Source: a virus. From it: 42,175 nt of DNA. The notes under the pieces were generated by a model. That model searched no databases and was not told where the DNA came from. It was given only the letters and a program-made list of their open reading frames with translations. The DNA is taken from IMG/VR virus record IMGVR_UViG_3300010354_005044, positions 1-42,175 of that record; one strand, 5' to 3'. A program made the translations under genes and the position numbers. Shown piece after piece: positions 31,141 through 39,722 of the stretch. How positions within the stretch are numbered: the stretch's first letter is position 1; each line of letters opens with the position of its first letter.

Positions 31141-31749
31141 ATGGCAGGAATTCAAGATTTTATTGATAATTTTAATGGCGGAACTAGAAAAAATAGATTT
31201 AAAGTTACTTTAATTGGTTCGCCAAATCAAGCAGATGATCTTGTAGATGATTTTCATATTCAAGCAGCAGCAATGCCTGCCTCAATCATAACTACTAATC
31301 CTATCGACTATCAGGGTAGAAAAATTTTATACCCAGGAGATAGAATTTATAGTGCTGATGGATTCAATGTTTGGACTATGACTGTATTGGATGATATTGG
31401 ATCTGATAATCTTTGGCAAAAGTTTCATGATTGGAGCAATCAAATCAATGGACACGATACAAATGCTGGAGATACAGTAGGTATTACAGATGCACAAATA
31501 ATTGTTGAACAATTGAATTTAAACCAAGAAGGGGCAAATGGCGGTGTAATAAAAAGAGCTAAATTATTTGGTTGTTGGCCTCAATCGGTTGGTCCAATTG
31601 AGATGGAAATGCAGGCTAGAGATCAATATAACTCTTTTGATGTAACAATTTGTTTCAAATATGTTAAATATGAAGATCTAGATTCAGTTGGACCAACCAA
31701 TCCAACCGATCCAACCGATCCAGAGGATCCTACCCTTCCCGGTATCTGA
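31141..31749 (+). CDS. Tail tube protein, copy 3 (gp19-like) with Pro-rich tail
   Basis: A 202-residue tube protein, closest to copy 2 (same AAAMPASIITTNPIDY and YPGDRIYSADGFNVW core, same MEMQARDQYNSFDVT end). It lacks the Pro/Thr insertion of copy 2 but has a C-terminal extension of about 20 residues, GPTNPTDPTDPEDPTLPG, that would stick out from the tube or be cut. An AAAGGA site precedes the ATG. It is the last gene before the portal and follows copy 2 by 11 bases. Confidence 0.88.
   Translation: MAGIQDFIDNFNGGTRKNRFKVTLIGSPNQADDLVDDFHIQAAAMPASIITTNPIDYQGRKILYPGDRIYSADGFNVWTMTVLDDIGSDNLWQKFHDWSNQINGHDTNAGDTVGITDAQIIVEQLNLNQEGANGGVIKRAKLFGCWPQSVGPIEMEMQARDQYNSFDVTICFKYVKYEDLDSVGPTNPTDPTDPEDPTLPGI
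31264..31376 (+). repeat. 113-bp direct repeat, partner in tube copy 3
   Basis: Second copy of the repeat at 30704-30816 (112 of 113 bases the same). Confidence 0.92.
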
Positions 31750-31759
31750 TATTGGTTAA

Positions 31760-31788
31760 TATAGTTTGTGTTTAAAAAATCAACTATA
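31760..31788 (+). repeat. Inverted repeat between tube and portal genes
   Basis: TATAGTT (31760-31766) and AACTATA (31782-31788) can pair across a 15-base A/T-rich loop. No T-run follows, so termination is not supported; it may slow or stabilise mRNA ends between the tube genes and gene 20. Confidence 0.35.
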
Positions 31789-31810
31789 TACTTGACAAGG
31801 ATTTTATATA

Positions 31811-33340
31811 ATGGCTTATAAACTATTCGGTTTTACCGTCAGATCTAAAGATGAAGAAGATAAATTATCTCTTCAAAATTTTGCTACTCCAGAAGAATTT
31901 GATGGAGCATATACAGTTGAAGGTGCTGGTGTATATGGCACTTTTATCGACTTCATGGGGTCAGTTAAGGATGAACAAGCACTCATGGCTCAATACAGAG
32001 CCATGTCTTTGTTTCCAGAGGTAGATACAGCTATCGATGAAATTACAAATGAATCTATAGTAACTGGCAATGATAGAAAACCAATAAAACTAGATTTATC
32101 TAAAATTACATTTTCAGATAATATTAAAAGCAAAATATATACAGAATTTGATAATATCCTAAAGCTTCTTGATTTTCAAGATAAAGGATATGAAATCTTT
32201 AGAAGATGGTATGTAGATTCTAAACTTTATTACTATATTTCAATTGACTCTGAAAATCCATCTGAGGGCATTAAGCAATTGATTCCTCTTGATGCAACCA
32301 AAGTTAAAAAAGTAAGAAAAATAAAAACAAAAAATACAAAACAAGATGGTGCTAATGTTTCTTTAATAAAAGATGTTGAAGAATATTTTGTATATACAAA
32401 TACCGACAAAAATTCTGTAATTGGAACTCCTACATCTGGTCTTAAGATTTCTCCAGACTCTATAGCATATTGCCACTCAGGTATGGTGGATATGAACTCA
32501 AAGAGAGTTGTTGGCTACCTCCACAAGGCCATTAGACCTCTAAACATGTTGCGCCAGATCGAAGATGCTATCGTCGTATATCGCATCTCACGCGCCCCTG
32601 AGCGTCGTATTTTCTATATCGATGTCGGTAACTTACCAAAGCAAAAAGCTGAACAGTATGTTCGTGAGCTTATGAACAAATATCGTAATCGAATGATTTA
32701 TAACCAGACAACTGGAGAAATCAAAGACGATAGAAATCAAATGGCAATGATTGAAGATTACTGGCTACCTCGCCGCGAAGGTGGTAGAGGAACAGAAATC
32801 TCAACCCTGGATGGGGGACAGAATCTAGGTGAATTGACTGATGTTGAGTATTTCAAGAGAAAGCTATATTACGCTTTGAATATTCCACCTTCACGATTGG
32901 TGGGAGAAAATGGCTTCAATCTAGGAAGATCGGCTGAAATTACGAGAGATGAAGTTAAATTCTATAAATTTATTGAAAGATTGCGTAATAAGTTTGCCCA
33001 AGTATTCATGCAATTGCTTAGAGTTCAATTGGTTCTTAAGGGTATTATAACTCAGAATGACTGGGAAGAAATTAATTATGCTATTAACTTCTCATTTAAT
33101 AAAGATTCATATTTTACCGATTTAAAGGATGCAGAAATTTTATCAGCAAGAATGGAATTGGCAGCTCAGATGGAGCCAATGATAGGTAAATATTTCTCTT
33201 CTATGTACATCAAAAAGAATATTTTGAAGCAAAGTGATGAAGAAATAGAACAATTAAACCGCGAAATGGCTGTAGATATAGCAAAACAGCAGCAAGAACA
33301 ATTGGCACAAATGCAAATGGCACAAGAACAGCCAGAATAA
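31811..33340 (+). CDS. 20: Portal vertex protein gp20
   Basis: Dodecameric portal through which DNA enters and leaves the head and on which prohead assembly starts. 509 residues (T4: 524). Diagnostic segments: YRAMSLFPEVDTAIDEITNE near residue 62, RRWYVDSKLYYYI, LIPLDATKVKKVRKI, the clip-stem run RPLNMLRQIEDAIVVYRISRAPERRIFYIDVG, EDYWLPRREGGRGTEISTL, and the acidic, Gln-rich end. The central segment (about 32490-32680) is GC-richer than its flanks. AAGG lies ten bases before the ATG. Followed by a perfect late box. Confidence 0.97.
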   Translation: MAYKLFGFTVRSKDEEDKLSLQNFATPEEFDGAYTVEGAGVYGTFIDFMGSVKDEQALMAQYRAMSLFPEVDTAIDEITNESIVTGNDRKPIKLDLSKITFSDNIKSKIYTEFDNILKLLDFQDKGYEIFRRWYVDSKLYYYISIDSENPSEGIKQLIPLDATKVKKVRKIKTKNTKQDGANVSLIKDVEEYFVYTNTDKNSVIGTPTSGLKISPDSIAYCHSGMVDMNSKRVVGYLHKAIRPLNMLRQIEDAIVVYRISRAPERRIFYIDVGNLPKQKAEQYVRELMNKYRNRMIYNQTTGEIKDDRNQMAMIEDYWLPRREGGRGTEISTLDGGQNLGELTDVEYFKRKLYYALNIPPSRLVGENGFNLGRSAEITRDEVKFYKFIERLRNKFAQVFMQLLRVQLVLKGIITQNDWEEINYAINFSFNKDSYFTDLKDAEILSARMELAAQMEPMIGKYFSSMYIKKNILKQSDEEIEQLNREMAVDIAKQQQEQLAQMQMAQEQPE

Positions 33341-33346
33341 TAAAAA

Positions 33347-33354
33347 TATAAATA
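33347..33354 (+). promoter_or_regulatory. T4-type late promoter, perfect TATAAATA
   Basis: Exact TATAAATA in the 29-base gap between gp20 and the prohead core gene. Predicted start 33360; AGGA precedes the next ATG, so this one has a short leader. Confidence 0.8.
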
Positions 33355-33369
33355 ACAAAGGAAAAAACT

Positions 33370-33696
33370 ATGAAAGCAAAAACAATCATCCATTCAATTC
33401 TTGAAGAGAATGCAATCAAAGCAAAAAAGGCAATTGCTGAGGATTTAGCTATTAAGCTAGGCCAAAGACTAGCCGAAGAATATGTAAGAGTTGCCAAAAC
33501 AACTTTTAATGAGGCAGATGATAATCTAGCAAACAATTATCCTCCCTTCGATAAAGTTACCAGAGGAGATATCATTGCTGCTGGTAAAGATGAAGAGCAA
33601 GACGGGGAAGTAGAAGGCGAAGAAGAGGAAATGGAAGAAGAGGAAATGGAAGAAGAGGATGAAGAGGGCGAAGAAGAAGAAATGGACGAAGAATAA
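33370..33696 (+). CDS. 67: Prohead core protein, gp67-like
   Basis: A 108-residue protein with a helical basic/alanine-rich N-terminus (KAKKAIAEDLAIKLGQRLAEEY) and an extremely acidic C-terminus (about 30 Glu/Asp in the last 40 residues). T4 gp67, encoded right after gene 20, is a small acidic prohead core protein cut by the gp21 protease; position and composition agree, although direct sequence similarity is weak because the tail is low-complexity. The gene is three bases from the protease gene. Confidence 0.6.
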   Translation: MKAKTIIHSILEENAIKAKKAIAEDLAIKLGQRLAEEYVRVAKTTFNEADDNLANNYPPFDKVTRGDIIAAGKDEEQDGEVEGEEEEMEEEEMEEEDEEGEEEEMDEE

Positions 33697-33698
33697 GA

Positions 33699-34343
33699 AT
33701 GAAATTAATTACCGAAACAGTTGAAGAAGTAGCATATCTAACTGAAAACAAAGACGGTGAAAAGCAATATTTCATCGAAGGTGTTTTCATGCAGGCTGAA
33801 CAAAAGAATAAAAATGGCAGAGTTTATCCAAAGCAAATTCTTGCCAAAGAAGCCAATCGCTATGTTACTGAATATGTGAATAAGAATCGCGCTCTTGGAG
33901 AATTGAATCATCCAACTGGTCCTTCAGTTAATCTTGATCGTGTTTCTCACAAGGTCACCTGGCTTTACGAGAACAACAATGACTTCTACGGTAAAGCTAA
34001 GATTCTTGATACCCCATGCGGTCAGATTGTAAAGAATCTGATGAGCGAAGGTGTCAAACTCGGAGTTTCAACCCGTGGTATGGGTTCTTTGGAAAAGCGC
34101 GGTGGAGTAAATGTCGTAAAGGAAGACTTCATGCTTGCTGCCATCGATATTGTTGCAGATCCTTCAGCTCCAAATGCTTTCGTCAACGGAATCATGGAAG
34201 GTAAAGAGTGGGTTTGGGATAATGGTCTTCTAAAAGAACAGCAAATTGCTGAGTATAGAAACACCCTAAATAAGACTCCTTCCAGAAAACTACAAGCAGA
34301 ATCAATTAAACTTTTTGCTGATTTCTTGAGAAAAATTAAATGA
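33699..34343 (+). CDS. 21: Prohead core protease gp21
   Basis: Serine protease that cleaves scaffold and capsid proteins during head maturation. 214 residues (T4: 212). Catalytic landmarks: GELNHPTG with His at 71, SEGVKLGVSTRG with Ser at 124, and an acidic residue in the following DFMLAAIDIVADPSAPNAF run. The N-terminal part has GVFMQAEQKNKNGRVYP, common to the family. It starts three bases after the gp67-like gene and overlaps the next gene by four bases. Confidence 0.96.
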   Translation: MKLITETVEEVAYLTENKDGEKQYFIEGVFMQAEQKNKNGRVYPKQILAKEANRYVTEYVNKNRALGELNHPTGPSVNLDRVSHKVTWLYENNNDFYGKAKILDTPCGQIVKNLMSEGVKLGVSTRGMGSLEKRGGVNVVKEDFMLAAIDIVADPSAPNAFVNGIMEGKEWVWDNGLLKEQQIAEYRNTLNKTPSRKLQAESIKLFADFLRKIK

Positions 34344-34768
34344 ATCAAAAATTAGAAAATTTTCATTTCTTATCAGAGTCTAATAGAAATATTGATTTTG
34401 TTTCATTGAATGAAAATATTTTGACTACTATTTTGGGGAAAGTAAAAAGAGGATTTGGGCGAGTAGCTGGTGGTTCTAAAAATAAAACCTACAGTGATAA
34501 AGTTTTAGATGCAGCTGCTGCTGGTTCATATGCAGGAGCAGCCTGGGCTGATGAACAAAGGAATTGGCAGAATTACCTAGCTAATCAATCGGCTCAAGGC
34601 CCACTTGGTAGATTAGGTGCTGAATATAAAGAAGCTGGAATGAAAACTCTGCTTGCCCCATTTAAACTAGCTCCACAAGCTTTAAAAGCAAGCGCGGGAA
34701 TCAATTTGAGAAGAATGGGCAGAGGCACATCCCATGCAAATATACAATACGGTCCAACAGAAATTTAA
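34340..34768 (+). CDS. Unknown prohead-cluster protein
   Basis: A 142-residue protein between the protease and scaffold genes, where T4 has no gene (T4's gp68 lies before 21). Residues 1-30 resemble a leader with LSE and LNE, possible cleavage sites for gp21 (cuts after hydrophobic-x-Glu). The rest is Ala/Gly-rich and basic (LDAAAAGSYAGAAWADEQ, then APFKLAPQALKASAG). It may be a small core or internal virion protein. It begins inside the protease stop codon. No family recognised. Confidence 0.6.
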   Translation: MNQKLENFHFLSESNRNIDFVSLNENILTTILGKVKRGFGRVAGGSKNKTYSDKVLDAAAAGSYAGAAWADEQRNWQNYLANQSAQGPLGRLGAEYKEAGMKTLLAPFKLAPQALKASAGINLRRMGRGTSHANIQYGPTEI

Positions 34769-34794
34769 ACATATATAAAACGGAGAATTAACAA

Positions 34795-35742
34795 ATGAAC
34801 GATACATCAGTAGAAATGGATTTTTTAGGTAAAACATCATTCGATGCCGAAGGAAAGGGATTTATGCTCCAGACAAAGAATCCCCCATCCGAAGGTTTAG
34901 CCCAAATGAACATGAGAACTGTTCAGGGGCCAATGGGTCAACAACAAGCACAAATGCCCGTTGAAGGCGAAGAAGAAGAAGAATCAACTGAAGAAAGCTT
35001 AAAGGAGCATCTAGCTGCACTTTTTGCAAATGCTAATCTTTCAGAAGATTTTGTTGAAAAGGCAAAGACCATCTTTGTTGCCGCAGTAAACGAAAAATCA
35101 AACGAGATTGCAACTCGCATCAACGAAGCTTACAAGGCTCAGTATACCAATGCTCTCGCTGGAACTGTAAATGAACTCACTGAAAAGGTTGATGATTATC
35201 TAACCTATGTTGTTGAGGAATGGATTAATGAAAATAAGCTCCAGGTCGAAAGAGGAATTAAGGTAGAATTAGCCGAAAACTTCATCTTTGGACTAAAGAA
35301 ACTATTTGAGAGCAACTTCATTGATGTTCCAAATGAAAAATATGATGTTCTAGACGAACTATACACCAAGATTGAGCAGCAGGAAGATCAATTGAATAAT
35401 TCAATGAACGAAAATATTGCTCTAAGAAAGAAATTACTTGAATCTGCCGCCGTGAGCGTTTTCGCTCAGGAAACCCAGGGTCTTGCTCAGACTCAGGTTG
35501 AGAAACTGGCCAATCTAGCTGAAGGCATCGAATATGACGATGTAGAACAGTTCAGAGGAAAGATTCAAATTCTAAAGGAAAGTTATTTTGGAAATGGAAA
35601 TGCCCAACCACAATCAGCTCAAGCAGCAATGCCAAGATTTGCTCCAAAGGTAGACATTCTTGATACAGCATCTGAGCCTGAAATGATTAACGAGGGAATG
35701 GATATTTACAGAAGAGCTATTAGTAGACACATAAAGAAATAA
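34795..35742 (+). CDS. 22: Prohead scaffold core protein gp22
   Basis: Main scaffold on which the capsid is built; destroyed by gp21 later. 315 residues (T4: 269). Mostly long charged helices (ESLKEHLAALFANANLSED, then VEKAKTIFVAAVNEKSNEI, then a run to VVEEWINENK), a middle KLFESNFIDVPNEKYDVLDELY motif common in gp22 proteins of marine relatives, and a coiled coil with LYTKIEQQEDQLNN. The N-terminal 60 residues are Gln/Glu-rich. A CGGAG site precedes the ATG. Gene 23 follows behind its own late promoter. Confidence 0.88.
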   Translation: MNDTSVEMDFLGKTSFDAEGKGFMLQTKNPPSEGLAQMNMRTVQGPMGQQQAQMPVEGEEEEESTEESLKEHLAALFANANLSEDFVEKAKTIFVAAVNEKSNEIATRINEAYKAQYTNALAGTVNELTEKVDDYLTYVVEEWINENKLQVERGIKVELAENFIFGLKKLFESNFIDVPNEKYDVLDELYTKIEQQEDQLNNSMNENIALRKKLLESAAVSVFAQETQGLAQTQVEKLANLAEGIEYDDVEQFRGKIQILKESYFGNGNAQPQSAQAAMPRFAPKVDILDTASEPEMINEGMDIYRRAISRHIKK

Positions 35743-35746
35743 ATTT

Positions 35747-35754
35747 TATAAATA
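35747..35754 (+). promoter_or_regulatory. T4-type late promoter for gene 23, perfect TATAAATA
   Basis: Exact TATAAATA in the 30-base gap before the major capsid gene. Predicted start 35760 gives a 13-base leader with AGGAG (ribosome-binding site) before the ATG at 35773, fitting the highest expected expression. Confidence 0.88.
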
Positions 35755-35772
35755 AAATATTAGGAGATACAC

Positions 35773-37203
35773 ATGAATTTTGACGATACAACACCATACG
35801 ATATTCTAACTGAGAAGTGGGAGCCAGTTTTAAAGCACGATGCACTCCCACAGATTGAAGATACCTACAAGAACAAGGTAACTGCTGTTCTTCTTGAGAA
35901 CCAAGAGCAAGCCATGCGCGCTCAGAGACTAGTTGAAGACAACACCCTCGGTGGAGTCATCAGCAACGTCGCTAGCCCCTCTTCAGGAAACATCGCTGGT
36001 TATGACCCAATTCTAATCAGCCTTGTTCGTCGTGCAATGCCTAACCTCATTGCTTACGACATCTGCGGAGTTCAGCCCATGACCGCTCCAACCGGACTCA
36101 TCTTCGCAATGCGTCCCAAGTACGATCCCAATGGCGGAACCCGTAAGGAAGCCATGTTCCAGGAACCATTTGTTCCCTTCGCAGGTTCAGGTGGTACTGG
36201 TGGTCAGGGAGACACCTATGCTGATTACCTCGACGGACTCAGCTACAGCACCGATTACGGTCTAACTCTATTCGGTGGATCAACTGGTGCAACTAGAGGT
36301 GCATTCTACGGCGGAAACTTCAAGGGTATGCTTGTCGGTGAAGCTGAAGGTCTAGGTGCTGCCAAGCAGTTCCAGGAAATGGCATTCACCATTGATAAGG
36401 TTGCTGTCCAGGCTAAGACCCGTGCTCTAAAGGCTGATTACACCACTGAGCTTGCTCAGGACCTAAAGGCCGTTCACGGACTTGATGCTGAAACCGAACT
36501 CGCTAACATTCTCAGCACTGAAATTCTTGCTGAAATCAACCGCGAAGTCGTCCGTGGCATCTACCATGTTTCTAAGCTTGGCGCACAGCAGACCGACTTG
36601 AATGCCAAGTCAGCTGCTTCAGGCCCAGCCTCTGTCGGTGGCGTATATGACCTACTCGTTGACTCTGACGGTCGTTGGTCAGCTGAACGCTTCCGTGGCC
36701 TCATGTTCCAGATCGAACGCGAAGCCAACCAGATTGCTAAGGAAACTCGTCGTGGTAAGGGTAACTTCATCATCTGCTCATCAGATGTTGCTTCAGCCCT
36801 CGCCATGGGTGGATGGCTAAACATCAGCCCCGCTCTAAACAACCAGCTTGAAATCGATGATACTGGCAACACCTTTGCTGGCGTACTCAATGGCAAGATG
36901 CGCGTTTACATCGATCCTTACGTCAAGTCAGGCGTAGATTTCGTCTGCGTCGGCTATCGTGGTGCAAGCCCCTACGACGCTGGCCTCTTCTACTGCCCAT
37001 ACGTCCCACTCCAGATGGTCCGTGCAGTCGATCCTGACACCTTCCAGCCCAAGATCGGCTTCAAGACCCGTTACGGCATGGTTGCTAACCCATTCGTCAT
37101 CAATACCACCACTGGTCTTGCTGATGGTGAAACCATGACTGCCAACCTCAACCAGTACTACCGTATCTTCCGTGTTGTTAATCTCCACGGTAACACTAAC
37201 TGA
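35773..37203 (+). CDS. 23: Major capsid protein gp23
   Basis: Forms the hexamers of the head shell. 476 residues (T4: 521). Diagnostic segments: SLVRRAMPNLIAYDICGVQPM near 80, FAMRPKYDP, EMAFTIDKVAVQAKTRALKA, EYTxELAQDLKAVHGL-type run near 235, and FKTRYGMVANPF near the end. The first 55 residues form the removable N-terminal peptide; LVE at 53-55 is a likely gp21 cut site, LLE at 40-42 another. Codon use is strongly C-biased (ATC, AAC, TAC, CGT), unlike most neighbours, typical of the most abundant phage protein. A terminator follows the stop. Confidence 0.97.
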   Translation: MNFDDTTPYDILTEKWEPVLKHDALPQIEDTYKNKVTAVLLENQEQAMRAQRLVEDNTLGGVISNVASPSSGNIAGYDPILISLVRRAMPNLIAYDICGVQPMTAPTGLIFAMRPKYDPNGGTRKEAMFQEPFVPFAGSGGTGGQGDTYADYLDGLSYSTDYGLTLFGGSTGATRGAFYGGNFKGMLVGEAEGLGAAKQFQEMAFTIDKVAVQAKTRALKADYTTELAQDLKAVHGLDAETELANILSTEILAEINREVVRGIYHVSKLGAQQTDLNAKSAASGPASVGGVYDLLVDSDGRWSAERFRGLMFQIEREANQIAKETRRGKGNFIICSSDVASALAMGGWLNISPALNNQLEIDDTGNTFAGVLNGKMRVYIDPYVKSGVDFVCVGYRGASPYDAGLFYCPYVPLQMVRAVDPDTFQPKIGFKTRYGMVANPFVINTTTGLADGETMTANLNQYYRIFRVVNLHGNTN

Positions 37204-37225
37204 TAAGTAGTATCTAAATCTTCGG

Positions 37226-37259
37226 AAACGGGAGCCAGAAATGGCTCCCGTTTTCTTTT
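37226..37259 (+). terminator. Strong rho-independent terminator after gene 23
   Basis: An 11-pair stem AAACGGGAGCC/GGCTCCCGTTT (37226-37236, 37243-37253) with a six-base loop, merging into TTTTCTTTTC. It ends the capsid transcript 22 bases after the stop. Confidence 0.95.
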
Positions 37260-37270
37260 CTACATAGTTT

Positions 37271-37780
37271 ATGTCTTTAACAGAAATTTCTACATTAGGT
37301 CAGAACTATTTTCGGTTCGAAATCTCAAGACTTCCAACTGTTCAATATTACATACAGGAAGCTAATTTACCTAATTTGATTCTTGAAGCGCAAGATCAGC
37401 CTACCACTTTAGGCATACCAGTTAGAAGACCGATAGGTGCTTATAGGTTTGAAAATTTAACTTTAAGTTTTCTAGTTGACGAAAAAATGACTAACTGGTT
37501 AGAAATTTATAAATGGATGCGCCATTTAGGAAATATTGATACTGATACTGATAATAACGAATTACCATTTGAATCATGGCAAACTAAAGCATATTTGTAT
37601 TTAACTAAGGGAACATATAACGATAATTTAAAGGTTGTATTTCACGAAGTATTTCCAGTAGCTTTATCTGGATTAAAATTTATGACTGACTCTCCAGCAA
37701 ATTCTGTTCAAAAGGCAACAGTATCTTTCGCATATACTTACTATTCGTTTGATCCTGATCCTGGAAATATAACAAGTTGA
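37271..37780 (+). CDS. 3: Tail completion protein, gp3-like (tube-terminator type)
   Basis: A 169-residue protein (T4 gp3: 176). It has the tube-type layout (FRFEISRLPTVQYYIQEANLPN opening, then FENLTLSFLVDEKMTNWLEIYKWM, then FHEVFPVALSGLKFMTD) that is expected for the tail terminator, and lies between gene 23 and uvsY, where gene 3 is found in marine T4-like phages. It has no GGTRKN motif and differs clearly from the three gp19 copies. No Shine-Dalgarno sequence precedes the ATG, which lies just after the gene 23 terminator. Confidence 0.6.
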   Translation: MSLTEISTLGQNYFRFEISRLPTVQYYIQEANLPNLILEAQDQPTTLGIPVRRPIGAYRFENLTLSFLVDEKMTNWLEIYKWMRHLGNIDTDTDNNELPFESWQTKAYLYLTKGTYNDNLKVVFHEVFPVALSGLKFMTDSPANSVQKATVSFAYTYYSFDPDPGNITS

Positions 37781-37803
37781 TTTAATAGAATAATGTGTAT
37801 AAT
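37777..37803 (+). promoter_or_regulatory. Promoter for uvsY
   Basis: TTGATT (37777-37782), 15 bases, TATAAT (37798-37803). The start should be near 37809-37810, i.e. at the uvsY ATG. The same bases also read TATAATTA, one mismatch from the late box, so early/middle and late use are both possible. Confidence 0.5.
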
Positions 37804-37809
37804 TATATT

Positions 37810-38244
37810 ATGAATTTTGATGAACTAAAACAACAAGTCCAAGAAGATCTGAAGATTGATTCCACCGAACTAGCAATAGAATCGGTAAATACTCCACAGA
37901 TCCATAACAAGTATCTTATATTCCTCAAGAAACACAAGGAAGCCCTTGCAGAGGACGAAAGAACCCTTCGTGTTATGCGGAAGTACAAGTGGCTATATTA
38001 CACAGGAAAGCTGTCTAAAGAGGAACTAGATCGTTTTAAGTGGGAGCCATTCGACCTAAATATTCTCAAGACCGATGTTGATCGATTTATTGATGCGGAT
38101 GATGATGTCATTCGTCTTGAAAGACAAATTACTGAAAAGAAAGAACTAGTGAATTATTTGGATGGTGTCGTAAAGATCGTAGGAAACAGGCAATGGAATA
38201 TACGATCAGCCATCGAATGGATTAAATTCAGTCATGGGCAGTGA
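37810..38244 (+). CDS. uvsY: Recombination mediator UvsY
   Basis: Loads the UvsX recombinase on gp32-coated single-stranded DNA. 144 residues (T4: 137). The family pattern is clear: NKYLIFLKKHKEALAEDERTL, a MRKYKWLYYTGKLSKEEL run, KWEPFDLNILKTDVDRFID and RNRQWNIRSAIEWIKF-type end (here NRQWNIRSAIEWIKFSHG). An in-frame GTG at 37795 lies within the -10 region, so the ATG at 37810 is the more likely start; no Shine-Dalgarno sequence is present. It overlaps uvsW by 11 bases. Confidence 0.93.
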   Translation: MNFDELKQQVQEDLKIDSTELAIESVNTPQIHNKYLIFLKKHKEALAEDERTLRVMRKYKWLYYTGKLSKEELDRFKWEPFDLNILKTDVDRFIDADDDVIRLERQITEKKELVNYLDGVVKIVGNRQWNIRSAIEWIKFSHGQ

Positions 38245-39706
38245 AGAAGTAAAAATAGAAAAAATCGATGGTACATTCATCAAAATACATTGCGAAAATT
38301 CAGTAGCAAAAGAGATATCCGATTACTTCACATTCAAGGTTCCTAACTCCCAATACTCACCAGCATTCAAACGTAGAATCTGGGATGGTCAGATTCGTCT
38401 TTTCAATTACTTCACACGCAAGATCTATACAGGTCTTAGAAACAAAGTAGTTCAATTCTGTCTCGACAGAAACTACGAATGTAAGTTTGAAAATTTCAAG
38501 GAGGAGTTTTTTGAGGATTATAAGTCTTATCTTGATGACTTACATCTATACTCAGATTCTGGCGAAATCCAGCTCAGAGACTATCAGAGAAGGGCTGTGG
38601 AAATGGCTCTTGATCATAAGCGTAGTCTACTGATATCTCCAACAGGTAGCGGTAAGTCTCTGATCATCTACTGCATTCTTCGCTATCTTCTTAGCAAGAA
38701 CAAGAGAGTTCTTATTCTAGTTCCTACCACAAGCCTGGTCCATCAGATGAGATCGGACTTTATTGAGTATGCTGGTAAGGAATGGAATGCCGAAAAAAAT
38801 ATTCATATAATTTACGCAGGCAAAGAGAAAGAGACTACAAAGCCGATAGTCATTTCTACTTGGCAAAGCATATACGAATTACCAGAGAAAACATTTGCAG
38901 ATTATGATGCTGTGATTGGTGATGAATGCCATCTATTCAAGGCAAAGTCATTAGTCAAACTGATGAACAAGCTCAGGAACTGTCACATTCGCGTTGGTAC
39001 TACTGGTACATTAGATAATATACAAGTTCATAAGCTAGTACTTGAAGGTCTTTTTGGCCCACCGATTCGCGTTACAAGCACGAAGAATCTGATTGACAAC
39101 AAAGTTCTTTCGCAGCTTGACATCAATTGCATTCAGCTTAAATATGCAAAAGAAGAATGTAATTCAATGAAGCGCAAGACATATCAAGAAGAAATTGAAT
39201 ATATTATTTCTCATGAAAGAAGAAATAAGGTTGCAGAAAAACTTTGTTCTTCTCTCAAAGGAAATACGCTTGTGCTTTTCTCACAAGTGCAAAAGCACGG
39301 CCTTCCATTTTATGAATCTCTTCAGAAAAAATGCACAGACAAGAAAGTGTATTTTATTTCTGGAATGACTGATGTAGAAGACAGAGAACAGATTCGTAAG
39401 ATTGTTGATAAGTCTACTGATTCAATTCTTGTTGCTTCATACGGAACATGCAGCACTGGTATAAATATCAAGAATATACACAATATTGTATTTCTGCATC
39501 CTTCAAAATCAATAGTTCGCGTTTTACAGTCAATTGGTCGTGGTCTTCGAATGTCAGAAACAAAAGATCATGTGATGATTTACGATTTAGTTGATGATCT
39601 TCGTCACAAAAAATATCAGAATCACGCATTCAATCATTTCTTGGAACGAATTAAAATTTACGAAAACGAATCTTTCAACTTTAAACTAGTCCCTATAGAT
39701 CTATGA
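38234..39706 (+). CDS. uvsW: ATP-dependent DNA/RNA helicase UvsW
   Basis: Branch-migrating superfamily 2 helicase of recombination that also unwinds R-loops, shutting off origin replication. 490 residues (T4: 503). Motif Q/N-terminal KIYTGLRNKVVQF domain, LRDYQRRAVEMAL at about 115, motif I SPTGSGKS at 135-142, VPTTSLVHQM at 163-172, motif II DECH at 230-233, motif III VGTTGTL, then motif V/VI with STGINIKNIHNIVF and QSIGRGLRMSE. Complete and intact. It overlaps the end of uvsY and is followed by an Sm-like gene. Confidence 0.96.
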   Translation: MGSEEVKIEKIDGTFIKIHCENSVAKEISDYFTFKVPNSQYSPAFKRRIWDGQIRLFNYFTRKIYTGLRNKVVQFCLDRNYECKFENFKEEFFEDYKSYLDDLHLYSDSGEIQLRDYQRRAVEMALDHKRSLLISPTGSGKSLIIYCILRYLLSKNKRVLILVPTTSLVHQMRSDFIEYAGKEWNAEKNIHIIYAGKEKETTKPIVISTWQSIYELPEKTFADYDAVIGDECHLFKAKSLVKLMNKLRNCHIRVGTTGTLDNIQVHKLVLEGLFGPPIRVTSTKNLIDNKVLSQLDINCIQLKYAKEECNSMKRKTYQEEIEYIISHERRNKVAEKLCSSLKGNTLVLFSQVQKHGLPFYESLQKKCTDKKVYFISGMTDVEDREQIRKIVDKSTDSILVASYGTCSTGINIKNIHNIVFLHPSKSIVRVLQSIGRGLRMSETKDHVMIYDLVDDLRHKKYQNHAFNHFLERIKIYENESFNFKLVPIDL

Positions 39707-39709
39707 AAG

Positions 39710-39717
39710 GATAAATA
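39710..39717 (+). promoter_or_regulatory. Late-promoter-like box GATAAATA before second Sm-like gene
   Basis: One mismatch to TATAAATA. Predicted start is 39723, the A of the next ATG; AAAGG lies too far (12 bases) from that ATG to be a normal ribosome-binding site. Confidence 0.5.
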
Positions 39718-39722
39718 GTCAT

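Noticed and set aside
31785-31811. TTGACA before gene 20 as a sigma70 -35 box
   Set aside because: The nearest TATAAT-like hexamer lies only about nine bases away, too close for a promoter.
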